This document shows, in pieces, positions 1-11,060 of a stretch of DNA of 64,000 nucleotides. Within the stretch, counting starts at the first letter, position 1, and every line of letters begins with the position of its first letter. The position numbers and the translations under genes are program-made. Source of the DNA: Cymodocea nodosa (Eukaryota > Streptophyta > Magnoliopsida > Alismatales > Cymodoceaceae); the NCBI GenBank assembly GCA_036874045.1, contig CM072346.1, forward strand, positions 10,640,001-10,704,000, in the 5' to 3' direction. Under the pieces are notes generated by a model that made no database searches, was not told the DNA's origin, and saw nothing but the letters and a program-made list of their open reading frames with translations.

Positions 1-1
1 A

Positions 2-2787
2 AGAAAAGGTTATGTATGTATTTTATCTTTACCTTCTGGTGCAGTTGATTTAAATTCATGTTTGCTAGCTCAAACTAGTGATGCATATCTGTGGCATAAA
101 AGGATCGGGCATATAAATATGAAACTGTTACATAAACTATCAAAAAAACATTTAGTGAGAGGTTTACCAAAGATTAAATACTCAAAGGACTTTATGTGTG
201 ATGCATGTGAGTTAGGTAAAGTTCATAAAAACTCTTTTAAATCCAAAACTGATATTTCAAACAAGAGAGTCTTAGAACTTATACATATGGATCTATTTGG
301 ACCAACAAGAATCATGAGTCTTGGTGGTAAACGGTATGTATTTGTTTTAGTAGATGACTTCTCTAAATACACTTGGGTATATTTTCTAACATCTAAGACA
401 AAAATTTTTGAAAAGTTTAAAATGTTTTGCAATTTTGTTCAAATGAATAAAGTGTCTCTATTCAAAAACATAGGAGTGATCATGGAACTGAATTTGATAA
501 TGATCAAATGGATAATTATTGTAATGAGCATGGCATTGATCACAGATTTTCTTTTCCAAGAGCACCGTGTCAAAATGGTGTTGTTGAGAGAAAGAATAGA
601 TCACTTCAAGAAATGGCCAGAACTATGTTGAATGAACATAAGTTACCTCAAAATCTTTGGGCTGAAACAATAAATACAGCTTGTTATGTTATTAACAGAA
701 GTCATTTAAGACCTCATGTTAATAAAACTCCTTTTGAAATTATGTTTAATAGGGTTCCAAAAATTTCCTATATGAAACCATTTGGTTGCAAGTATTTTGT
801 TCCTAATACTAAGGATAAAAGGGATAAATTTCAAGCCAAATCGGATGAAGGAATTTTTGTAGGTTACTCTACTAGAAGTAAAGCCTATAGAGTATATAAC
901 AAGACTTCTAGGACTATTGAAGAAACCCTCCATGTAAGCTTCAATAAAAATTCTTTTAGAGAATCTCAATCTAAAGCTGATAATGATGATTTGATCAATC
1001 TTCCAAAAGAGTTAGAGATCAATAGAGAGATTGATGATTTATCTGAGAAAATCAAAAATATGAACTTAAATGATCAAACTAATGACGAAAGTGATGAACT
1101 TTCAGATGTTGATGAGAATATTGAGGAAAATCAGAGAAATTGGCGTTATTCTTTATCACATCCCATTACTCAAGTCATTGGTAATATTAATGAGGGAGTT
1201 AAAACTAGAGCTTCAGTAAATTTAAATAATATGTGTATGTTTGTTTCTATGGTGGAACCAAGGAATATACAAGAAGCATTATCTGATGAAAATTGGATAG
1301 TGGCAATGCAAGAAGAACTAAATCAATTCATCAGAAATGATGTATGGGAATTAGTCTCTCCACCAGAAAATCAGTCCATAATAGGTACAAAGTGGATCTT
1401 TAGAAACAAAACTAACGAAACTAGTCAAGTTATAAGGAATAAAGCTAGATTAGTTGCACAAGGGTATACACAGGAAGAAGGATTAGATTATGATGAAACA
1501 TTTGCTCCTGTAGCTAGGTTAGAAAGTATTAGAATGTTATTGACCTATGCTTGTTATATGGATTTTAAATTATTTCAAATGGATGTAAAGAGTACATTTC
1601 TAAATGGTTTAATTAATGAAGAAGTCTATGTAAAATAACCACCTAGATTTGAAGATATTAAAAATCCTGACTTTGTGTATAAATTGAAGAAAGCCTTATA
1701 TGGTTTGAAGCAAGCACCTAGATCATGGTATGAAAGATTGTCTACTTTGTTAATAGAAAAAGGCTATATCATGGGAAAAGTGGATCATACTCTATTTATT
1801 AAGAGAGATGGTAAAAATCAGATTGTTGTTCAAATATACGTGGATGATATAATCTTTGGAGCAACCTCTGATAAGTTGATAAAAATATTCTCTAAAGAGA
1901 TGACTAATCAGTTTGAAATGAGTATAATAGGAGAACTTTCATATTTTCTAGGACTTCAAATTAAGCAAATGGATAAAGGTATACTTTTAAATCAGGAAAA
2001 ATATGTAGATGAAATGCTTAAGAAATTTAATTTTAATGATACAAGGATTCGAGGAACTCCCATGAGTAATTCTTTAAAGTAAGATATTGATGACATAGGA
2101 AAATCCATAGATCAAAGAAAATACAGAAGTATGATTGGTTCTTTACTTTATTTGACTGCTAGTAGACCTGATATTATGTTTGTTGTGTGTGTTTGTGCTA
2201 GATTTCAATCTTGTCCTAAAGAATCACACTTAATTGCAGTTAAAAGAATATTTAGATATATACAAGGAACTAAAAATTTCGGACTGTATTATTCTAAGGA
2301 TAGTTCAATAGATCTTATAGGATATACTGATGCTGATTATGTAGGATCTAAATCTGATAGAAAGAGTACCAATGGCACATGTCAATTATTGGGAAATAAT
2401 TTGGTGTCATGGTTTAGTAAAAAGCAAAACTGTGTAGCACTTTCTACTACAGAAGTTGAATATGTTGCTACTGCATTATGTTGCACTCAGATTCTGTGGA
2501 TAAGGCAAACTTTAGAAGATTTTGGATTATCTTATGATACAACTGAGATTTATTGTGACAGTAGTTCTGCAATAAATCTTTCCAAAAATCCTGTATTACT
2601 TTCAAAAGCAAAGCATATAGAGTTTAGACATCATTTTCTAAGAGATAACGTAATTAAAGGAAAAATTAAATTAGAATTTGAGTCTAGTAAAAATCAATTA
2701 GCTGATATATTTACAAAACCTCTAGACAAAAATACATTCTGCAACATTAGATTAAATTTAGGTATTTGTAGGCTATGTGATGTGTAA
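2..2787 (+). pseudogene. Ty1/copia polyprotein (integrase-RT-RNase H), Sirevirus-type, 5' cut by window edge
   Basis: This is the 3' part of a copia pol gene and it enters from the left edge. In order it shows the GAG-pre-integrase HHCC finger (LWHKRIGH, then CDACELGK), the integrase core with its DDE residues ([24 protein letters not shown]), reverse transcriptase ([27 protein letters not shown]) and RNase H (YTDADYVGSKSDRKS, then DIFTKPL). Frame 2 is open from base 2 to about 470, where a one-base loss just before RSDHG shifts reading to frame 1. Frame 1 then runs to 2787 with in-frame stops at about 1636 and 2080. The GELSYFLGLQIKQ and DRKSTNGTCQ segments resemble the Sirevirus branch as I know it. 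That lineage call is inference. The gene is dead because of the frameshift and two stops. Confidence 0.93.
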
Positions 2788-3189
2788 AATGCTTAAACTC
2801 CACATAAAAAGATAAATCATATTGCTGATGTTAGATAATGTTAAGTTTAGCTTATCTGTTGTTTTCGGAACGTTTCAGTTGGAAGCATTCGAAAATTGTT
2901 TTAAGTGTACTAGCTAGATGTTATATTAGATAAGGTAATGTGTAAAACTGCCTCTAGACAGCGTTTTACTCGTTAGGTTAGTTAACTCAACGAGTTATAC
3001 TTGAATATTTCGGGTACCTTGATTGAATAAACTTTATTCAATATTTATTTAATATTTAAACCCGACTTCTCTTCACGTTGAGTTATTCGCCTAAAACCCT
3101 ATTTAAACACTTACTTCACAGGCACTTAGGTTATTTGTAAACTTTGTCAAGAAAATCTTTCCTGCTTGTTGTTGTTACAACCTACGACG
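2788..3189 (+). other. Non-coding spacer between copia pol and a downstream ORF
   Basis: About 400 bases follow the pol stop without coding sequence. They include the palindrome-like stretch gttagttaactcaacgagtt near 2975-3000, which matches motifs found in several LTRs of this window. No LTR start or clear polypurine tract is visible here, so the copia element seems to continue into the next ORF. Confidence 0.5.
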
Positions 3190-3958
3190 ATGGTTTCCAA
3201 GTTCTACAAAGGTCGTGGCAGAGGAAAAGGCAAAAGCAGAGGAGATGCAAAAGAAAATGAAATAGAGAATGATGAAGTTCCACACACTTGGTTTAAGAAA
3301 ATATTTCGAGTGGACAAAAGGTTAGTAGAAATTTATAGTAAATATTTCTTTCCTGAAGGTATACTAATTGAAGTTAGACAAGAACTTCAAAATACTGATG
3401 CAAATATTACATACATGGGTATTCATAGTAAATTTGATAGAGAATATAGAATGAAAATGTGCTGAAATTGCATTTCTCGAGTAGTATGCAAATTATTTGG
3501 AAAAAGGTGTAGGTACTTCAATTTGAACTCCTCAAATACCAATAAACGGTACTAGACTACATGCATTTGAGGAAGAGCATAACTCAGCTATCCCTACTCC
3601 TTTATATTCAAAACAAGTAGAATCAAATATTGCTGTAGACAACACAAAAGTTGACAGTCTTCGAAAGGCCGTAGCAATTGATAGTGCCTTAGAAGAATTA
3701 AAGCAGAAAACTTTTATGGAGCAATTTGAAAAAAAAAATGCAATACTTGAAGAGAAGAAACAGAAATGTTATAGAAGAAGAAAAGTTAGAAAAATTATGT
3801 CTAAGAAAACAAAGTCTATTGAAAAAGGAAACTCAGATGAAAATTTATTTCCAAAGGACAATGTATGTCTAGACATTGTACCTTATTGTGCATCTGATAA
3901 ACTCATCAGTTTCGAACACACTGAAACTGATTCTCCTTTCACACAAATTAGATTTTAA
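3190..3958 (+). pseudogene. Unidentified ORF behind copia pol (env-position ORF)
   Basis: The reading starts at ATG 3190 with a basic MVSKFYKGRGRGKGK tail and stays open in frame 1 to a stop at 3465. It continues in frame 2 from about 3470 to 3958 with one stop near 3519. The second half (from LHAFEEEHNSA on) is rich in Glu and Lys with a heptad-like run, LEELKQKTFMEQFEKKN, that suggests a coiled coil. I recognise no catalytic domain. Sireviruses such as SIRE1 carry an env-like ORF in this place, so I read it as the third ORF of the same copia element. The last codons are fused to the edge of the element A LTR, so its true C-terminus is lost. The function is unknown. Confidence 0.5.
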
Positions 3959-4205
3959 TTCCAATTTGTATTTTAACTGCAAGTGCACAGTGTATACTGT
4001 ATTTGTGTGCAAGTACAGGTCGATCCCATAGAGAAATTGAGAAAGAATTGTGTACTGTTCCATTTTTTATAATATACAAAATGTGTTCAGTAATCCCTCT
4101 GTTGAGTTACAGTTAACACAACGAACTAATCTCGTGGACCTAAGTTAACTCCACGAGTCTATCTTTTTAGTTTAATACTGCTATTTACAGAGGAACTCGG
4201 CCAAC
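3935..4205 (-). repeat. Element A 3' LTR, outer part
   Basis: Bases 3935-4205 match 33663-33936 almost base for base, including aactgcaagtgcacagtgta and the tcgttgagttaca-type motif. The copy is interrupted at 4206 by a copia solo LTR and resumes at 11061. The last five bases, ccaac, are repeated at 11061-11065 as the target duplication. The first about 140 bases of the right LTR (33521-33662) have no match left of 3935, so this end is truncated. Confidence 0.85.
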
Positions 4206-4522
4206 TGTTGAGTATTTTGTTTTGATGATGTGTGCTGAATGAAAATAATCATATTTGCTCAATTATTATTGCTTGTGAAAAGAAATTAAAATCATCGATT
4301 AATACAGAAAAAGCTTACTAACATAAATACTTGTCTGTATTGGATCTGAAGTTAATAACTAGTCGTTTCGTTGCATTAATTTCTCATTTAACTAAAGTTA
4401 AGTTAACTTGTGTTTTTATTGAAAAGCATGTTATGTTTTAAAGTTAGTGTTATACACGTGGTGAAATTATAAGTTAGAAATGTTGTAATGTATCACATGA
4501 GGTGCATATGTTTAACATGTTA
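4206..4522 (+). repeat. Copia solo LTR 1, 5' part (split by the LINE)
   Basis: The LTR begins tgttgagtattttgttttga and matches the complete solo LTR at 56014-57670. The TG start follows the target duplication ccaac (4201-4205), which recurs at 11061-11065 after the terminal cctaca. The undisturbed target can be read at about 33930 as ggtcaaccattgggtgg. Relative to the 56014 copy about 170 bases are missing near 4445, between two copies of aagtta. The LINE starts at about 4523. Confidence 0.88.
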
Positions 4523-4538
4523 TTTTCTTTGAGTTTTC

Positions 4539-6263
4539 ATGGCGGACGACCCGCCACCGGCTCCGGCGGAGGTCTTAGGAGATCCCCCTCCTTTTGTCAA
4601 CCCAAGTGCTTGGCAAAAGGACTCTCCACGTCCTTCTTTTGCCGCTACCATCCGGGAACATTTTGTTCCTCCTACATTTCCAGAGATTCCGGTGAGAGAC
4701 CCTATCTCGGTGGAAGGTCAACTCAGAATATCTTTCTCCAATGAAGAAATCTCAAATCTGGCTGCTCCATTCCAACATACTCTAGTCGGGAGATTCGCAG
4801 GACAACGACCGGATCTTCACTCTATTCTAGGAGGCATCAAGGCTACTCTTAATATTACAGAAGGAGTCTTCCCAGCAGCATTGGATAACCGGTATGTTCT
4901 TTTACGATTTCAAAGTCATACTCATTTTTTACAAGCTCTAGTTAAGGATAACTGGAGCATTAAAGGGAGAAGAATGTCTGTTTTTCGTTGGTCTCCTTCC
5001 TTCTCTCCGGGAATGGAAGCAATATGGGCTCCTGTTTGGGTTCACTTACCTCATTTGCGTGCACACCTTCATGCTCCGGGAGCCATTAAATCTATAGCCA
5101 AACTCTTAGGAAAATACCTTTGTGCTCATAAAGATGTCTGCAATTTCACGAGACCTGGATTGGCAGCAATATGCGTAGAGATGGATCTGTCGAAGCCTCT
5201 CCCACGATCAATCACCATCGATAATGGAGGAGAGATAATAGTCCAAAAGATTTTATATCCGTTCGAACCAAAGTTTTGTACGCATTGCTGTAAAATCGGG
5301 CACACGATTCAACAATGTAAAAAGAAAGCTGCCTCTGACAATGCTGGGCCGTCGACAAGTCAGAAAAATACGGAGATACATCAAAACGCATGGAAAGTAG
5401 TCACACGCAAAAAATCTTCGGATATCAGATCTTCGCAACCAGCAAATACAGATAAAAATCAGACACCAGATATCCCGCTGACAGAGAAAGATATGACGCA
5501 GAACGTCTCTGAGCCTCTCTCTCCAAATATAACAGCTGGTGCATCTGAAAAAGATTCAGAGATCGCTAGACAAGCAACCGCTACAGAAACATCGAGGAAA
5601 GAGCAAATGCCAGGCACGCAAGCGTTGCAGGGAGAAAATCCTGACAACAAGTAAGCACAGCGGTCGCGCCGAACTCCTCTGACACATGAACAGGCGCCCG
5701 ACGGAAAGCAGACCCCGGTTCAACCGAGATCCACGGTACAACCGCGAATCGCATCGTCAGACTGTCTGGAAAACTCTAACAACACGCGACCGGTTCGTCG
5801 AATGCAGACCGGTACACTGGCGTACGAAGGTTTACAGACCTCGGTTCAACCGAGCCTCTACACGGTTAAATCGGGTCTCACGTCGTCAGAAATCCCCTCT
5901 GACAACACGCGACCGACTCGGTCGCACCGGATTTTGATCGGTAAACAGGCGCCGGAAAACACGAATCAGGCCCAACCGGATACAGATACGGTTAAACCGA
6001 GAAAAGAATCTTTCCAAAATCTGGCTCTACAGATTTTAAAAGAAAAATTGAAAAAGAAAGAGATTGAATCGAACTCGGACGAAGAAGATTCTTGTCCTGA
6101 AAAGTTATTGTCAAACTCTTCAGAAGAGGAAGCAGAGACTCCAAGACAAAAAATCAATATGAATCGGCTATCCAAAAGACAAAGTACTCGACTTAGACAG
6201 AAAAAATTACAGCTAATCCATGATTCAGAATCTTCACAAAGTGTCAGCCTTACGTCCTTGTAA
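4539..6263 (+). pseudogene. LINE ORF1: DUF4283-type RNA-binding protein with zinc knuckle, one internal stop
   Basis: ORF1 starts at ATG 4539 (MADDPPPAPAEVLGD) and runs to a TAA at 5652. The same frame then stays open to 6263, so one nonsense codon splits a protein of about 574 codons. Residues 70-240 resemble the DUF4283 domain of plant L1 ORF1 proteins (VGRFAGQRPDLHSI, then LPHLRAHLHAPGAIKSIAKL). A CX2CX4HX4C knuckle, CTHCCKIGHTIQQC, follows near residue 250. The part after the stop is Ser/Glu-rich and ends with a basic segment (KRQSTRLRQKKLQ). Bases 5690-6010, coding for the linker, are packed with CGGTTCAACCG palindromes. ORF1 proteins bind the LINE RNA and form the RNP. Confidence 0.85.
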
Positions 6264-6289
6264 GATTGAAACGCCCAAACCTTGATTAT

Positions 6290-9200
6290 ATGGATATATT
6301 ATTTTGGAATTGTAGAGGGTTGGTAAATAAATCAACCCAAAATTTCGTCAAAAATTTGATAGAGAAGCATAAGTTACAAACAATATTCATACAGGAACAC
6401 TTCATGTCTGAAGATGATGCTCGAAAATTTGCAGAAAAAATAAATTGGAATCATCACTATGGAAATGCAAAGATATGTGCTTTCTGGTCTGATAATTTGG
6501 ATATACAACATTGGGAGTCCCACTTGCAAGCAATCACTTACAAGGTTATAAAATCATCTTATCAAGATCTTTTAGTTACGGTGGTTTATGCTTCATGCAA
6601 TCAGAATACCCGTAGAAATCTTTGGGATTATTTAACGGATCTGAATACAAGAATTGCACAGGGCCCGTGGTTACTTGGAGGAGATTTCAATGTTACTAGA
6701 CACACAGATGAAGTTCAAAATATTATTCACATGCATCAGTCAGCTAGACAGGAGTTCAATGATTTTATAAATCAAAACCAACTCATAGAACCCCCCCACT
6801 TTGGAGATTCGTTTTCCTGGTGTAACAACAGAACTGGCAATAACAGAAAATTAGCAAGATTAGACCGCATTCTAATGAATAATCCTTTGTTTGAAATATT
6901 CACAGATGAGATAAATTATGGAGAAAGGATTTGCTCAGATCATGCTTATATCAGGATTCAAAACAAAAATATCAAAGGATGAGGCCCACGAACGTTCGAA
7001 TTTAAAAATTTCTGGTTATCTTTTGAAGAGTTAGAACAGATAGTCAGAAATGTTTGGAACAGTGCAAAATTCCAGAATCCAATCACAAACTTCAGTGCTA
7101 AGCTCAAGATTCTAAAGAAAGCTCTCATTAGCTGGAATAGAAATAAAGTGGGAGATATTTTTTCTGAGGAACAGAATATTTTGAAACAAATAAATTCTTT
7201 AGAGCAAAAATTTCAGACAGAGCCTGAGTCTTGTACGTTAGAGGAAAATGCCATAGTTATCAACCTCAAAGAAAAACTTATAAAGAATACAGATAGACAA
7301 TATAGTTTACTGAAACAAAGTTCTCACATTAATTGGTTGACAGATATGGACAGAAACACTAGATTCTTTCATCAAATTATCAAAAGGAGAAACTCGAAGG
7401 ATCAGTTCAAAAATATGCAAACAGGAAATGAAGATGAAGAACAAATTAAAAAGAGAGGTAAAGAATACTTTTCAGAAATGCTACATTCTCAACAAATTAC
7501 TGAGGATAAGAGTCTGTTTGATAATATACCAAGAGTCTTAACTGAAAGCCACAATCAGTCTTTATGGGAAATTCCTACTATTGCTGAAATAAAAGATGTC
7601 TTAGTCTCTCTCCCTAATAACAAAGCCCCCGGCCCAAACGGATTCACAGCAAAATTTTATTCAAAATTCTGGGAGGTTATTGGTACAGATTTTTGTGTAG
7701 CTGTACAATATTTCTTTACAGGTGCAAGACTTAACAACAAATGGAAAGCCACATTTATTGCTTTGATTCCAAAAAGAAAGCAACCAGAAAACTTTGCAGA
7801 TTTCAGGCCTATCAGTTTATGCAACATCTCTTACAAGGTAATAGCCAAAATTATAGCCAACAGAATCTCCAAAGTGATTTCACTTATGATATCTCCCACC
7901 CAAACAGCTTTCATCAAGGGAAAAAGTATTCATGATAATATTTCCTTAGCACAAGAATTGATTCAATATATTGATCAAGGCCATCGGGGAGGTAATCTCA
8001 TTGTCAAATTAGATATGGAAAAAGCTTTTGATAGAATGAATTGGACGGTTATTTTCCGGACTCTTAAAGCATTTGGTTTTGATTCCACTATCATTAACAT
8101 CATTGCTAACTGTATTTCTGAAAATCCTACGTCAGTGTTATTCAATGGAGCACCATCACAAACTTTTTACCCTTCTAGAGGTCTTCGTCAAGGGGATCCA
8201 CTTTCACCTTTCCTTTTTATTATTACTGAAGAATTGCTAAGTAGAGCATTACTCAAGCTCCAACAGGAATCAGACTATATCCCTTACAAATGCCAAAGCA
8301 GACATTGGCGTATTTCTCACTTGATGTTTGCAGATGACGCTCTTTTATTCCTAAATGGTAGAAAATCTATGCTTCAGAAAGTCATCGATATTCTCAAGAA
8401 ATATGAAATGACTACTGGCCAAAAGATTAATTATGAAAAAAGCAACTTCTTAGTATCCAAGAAAAGTCCATCACACCGCATTGCATTCATTGAGGATATT
8501 CTTGGTTGTAAGCAAGGTGATTGGCCGTTTATATACTTAGGCTGCCCCATCTTCAAAGGACAACCGAGGATAAAATATTTTCAATATTTGATTGATAAGA
8601 TTCAAAACAAAATGGCAGGTTGGAAGGCAAGATTTCTCAGTCAAGGAGGTAGACTTATGCTGATTAAACATGTTCTGAATTCCATACCTATACACACTCT
8701 AAGTGCCATTCCACTTCCTTTAGGCATTATCAACAGAATCAACTCAATTTGTGCTAAATTTTTCTGGTCGGGTGACAATACCAAAAAGAATTTTCATTGG
8801 CTTTCATGGGAAAGAATAGCTAGACCTATTACAGAAAATGGACTTGATATCAGAAATATAAGAGATCAGATTACTGCATTCAGATTGAAGCAAATCAAAA
8901 AAATATTGGAAAACTCTGGTATATGGGCTCATGCTATAAATGCTATACATGGGTCGATGGATCAAATAGCAGAAGAACAAGGCAATAATATCAACAAAAT
9001 GTTCAATAGCTGTTGGAGAAATCACAAACACTTATTTCAGGAATCTGGAGCTTTAAGCGGTCATAATTTCTCGATCAAAACAGCTTGGGAATTAGTGCGA
9101 GATCATCACCATCAAGACAATAAGCTAAAAGGCATGTGGTCATCGCAGATTCCCACTAAAATATCAGTTTTTCTTTGGAAACTCAACAGAAATATCATTC

Positions 9201-9577
9201 CAGTAGATGATATTAGAACGCAGGCTGGATATTATCTCCCTTCTAGGTGCAGCTTATGCAACAACAACTCAGAAACATCCCAACATATTTTTTACGACTG
9301 CAGATTCGTCAAAGATTTGATACATCGGCTCAACAACATCCTAAATATTGACGGGATTACCAACTGGAAAGAATGGAGCAAACAAAAAATATTTTCTCGG
9401 AAAAAAGATCCTAGACTGAATATTCTAAAATACTTAACAGCAACAACATTATGGTGCATCTGGATACACAGGTGCGATATTATCTTTCGTAACATGCAAC
9501 CAAATATTTCTGCAGTAATCGGGAGAATATCGCATTTTTTCCAACTTTTCAAAGTTTCGGAAGAAATGAGAAGATAG
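6290..9577 (+). pseudogene. LINE ORF2: endonuclease-reverse transcriptase, one internal stop
   Basis: ORF2 starts at ATG 6290 with MDILFWNCRGL, 26 bases after the ORF1 end. The N-terminal APE-like endonuclease shows the FIQEHF, GGDFNV, ARLDRIL and SDHAYI motifs. A single TGA lies at 6980, in the linker between endonuclease and RT. The reverse transcriptase shows NKAPGPNGF, FRPISLCN, KLDMEKAFDRMNW, GLRQGDPLSPFLF and FADDALLF, so all catalytic Asp residues are present. The C-terminus carries a zf-RVT-type finger (FLWKL, RCSLCNNNSETSQHIFYDC). There is no RNase H domain after it. This is the layout of plant L1 elements. Apart from the one stop the frame is intact for about 1095 codons, which argues for recent insertion. 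Confidence 0.92.
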
Positions 9578-9824
9578 CAGTTTACTGTTCTTAAAAAACA
9601 AAGATCGAGGAATACAGCCTGCCGCTTCTTTAGTCTGACAGCCGCTCGTCAGACGCTATCAGCAGCTTCGGCAGATGCACATGCAATAGTCAGAACATCC
9701 GGTTACACCGTTCACTTTACGGTCAAACCGACCCCAGTCTTGGTATCAACAACCAATTTCGGTGACCTTCGGTTCAACCGAAACATTTTTTAGGTTCAAA
9801 AAAAAAAAAAAAAAAAAAAAAAAA
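9578..9824 (+). repeat. LINE 3' UTR with palindromes and poly(A) tail
   Basis: The 3' UTR holds gtctgac/cgtcagac repeats near 9632-9655 and CGGTTACACCG, CGGTCAAACCG and TCGGTTCAACCGA (9769-9781) just before the poly(A) run at 9798-9824. The last motif is identical to one in the ORF1 linker at 5841-5853. Confidence 0.8.
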
Positions 9825-11060
9825 GCATATCTAAACACGTTGAGTTGCTATATTGAATACTAAGGCAACGCGTTAGGTTAGCGTTATAAACTTAAGTTGT
9901 TATTTTCTGCACGTGGTAAAATTCTTATTATAAAAACATTTGTTTATTACTGAATCAGTGAGTTAAAGTTTTTCGGAGACTTACAGTCATAACTATCCGA
10001 AAGGTAACTTAAGTCATGTTTTCAGGTCTTGACATGTGTCTCACTAGTTTTATGGTAAAAGGAGTTTTTTGGTGACTTACAACTGTAACTATTTTCAGTG
10101 AGTTATCATTTAACCTTCTGAAAGAAAGGTTAAGCTGGTTCGTTGAGTTAGCGTAACACCACGGATTTAGTTCGTTGAGTTAGCTACAGTACTTGTCATG
10201 TGTAATGGCACATGAGGAACTTGTTAAGTTAGAAACGTTAAGTTATATTTATATACTTGTGTTACTCGTTTAGTTAACATTAAAGTAACGACTTCTTATT
10301 ATGCTTGATGAAAGATTTTGGACGAGAAAGTTTATTTTGCAGGAAATTTTTTAGCGATCCAGGACTGATGATTAAAGAAAATTCGAAATGTAAATGTAGG
10401 TCAGAACGTGTGTTTCGATGAAGGAAAAAGAAAAGACGTGAAGAAGTAGAAAACTGGTAGTGGTTAAACGTGAAGGATATGCATGAAATGAAGATACTGT
10501 AGGCATAGAATTCTCAGTGATCAAACTATCCTTGCACACAAAAAGAAAAATCTTTTCAAGGATCAAACTATCCCTGCACACCAAAAGAAAAATCTTTTTC
10601 AGGGATCAAAAACACCTCTTCGGGAAAATCTCTCAAGTGGAAGAAAATTCAGTGAAGCAGAAAAAGGTATTATTTATGTCACTGAAGATTTAAAGTATCA
10701 AAAGAAAGCAAATTCGGTGAAGCAGAGAAAGACAAGATATTTGTCACTAAAAAATTACTGAAGAAGAAAAAGAAGAAGAAGAAAGATCTCAAATAGGGAG
10801 AAATGTTTTAAATTCCGCAAATTAGTTTTCTCTATTTGTAGTTATGAAATTGTTTAGATGATACATGGTATCGAGATATAATTGCATTTACAATTTATGA
10901 GGAGAATTGAATTGTATATTGTAATTGAAACCTTGAATAAAAATGATTTTATGAAAATAATGTCTCGACTTGTTTTTGAGTTTTAAAGTTTCAATTATAT
11001 TTCAAAAAATATTAAAAATACACAATTCACCCCCTTCTTGTGTAGCCATACGATCCTACA
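9825..11060 (+). repeat. Copia solo LTR 1, 3' part
   Basis: The LTR resumes after the LINE poly(A) and ends with acgatcctaca at 11060, followed by target duplication ccaac. It matches 56524-57670. An extra segment of about 190 bases (roughly 9950-10138) with ttcggagactta and aactatccgaaag motifs is absent from the 56014 copy. Short tandem units are present: gatcaaactatccttgcaca-type twice near 10518-10610 and a ggtgaagcag...gtcactgaa unit twice near 10640-10755. No internal domain accompanies this LTR, so it is a solo LTR. Confidence 0.88.

Larger units (their letters stand above)
4523..9824 (+). mobile_element. L1-type non-LTR retrotransposon (LINE), nearly full length
   Basis: The element has two long ORFs, a 3' UTR and a poly(A) tail of about 27 A (9798-9824). 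It lies inside copia solo LTR 1. Left flank ...gtttaacatgtta and right flank gcatatctaaacacg align to adjacent but not overlapping parts of the uninterrupted LTR at 56500-56530. A short target deletion therefore fits better than a clear target duplication. The ORF1 ATG is only about 16 bases from the 5' junction, so there is essentially no 5' UTR. Each ORF carries one stop codon. It is the latest insertion of the stack. Confidence 0.9.
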
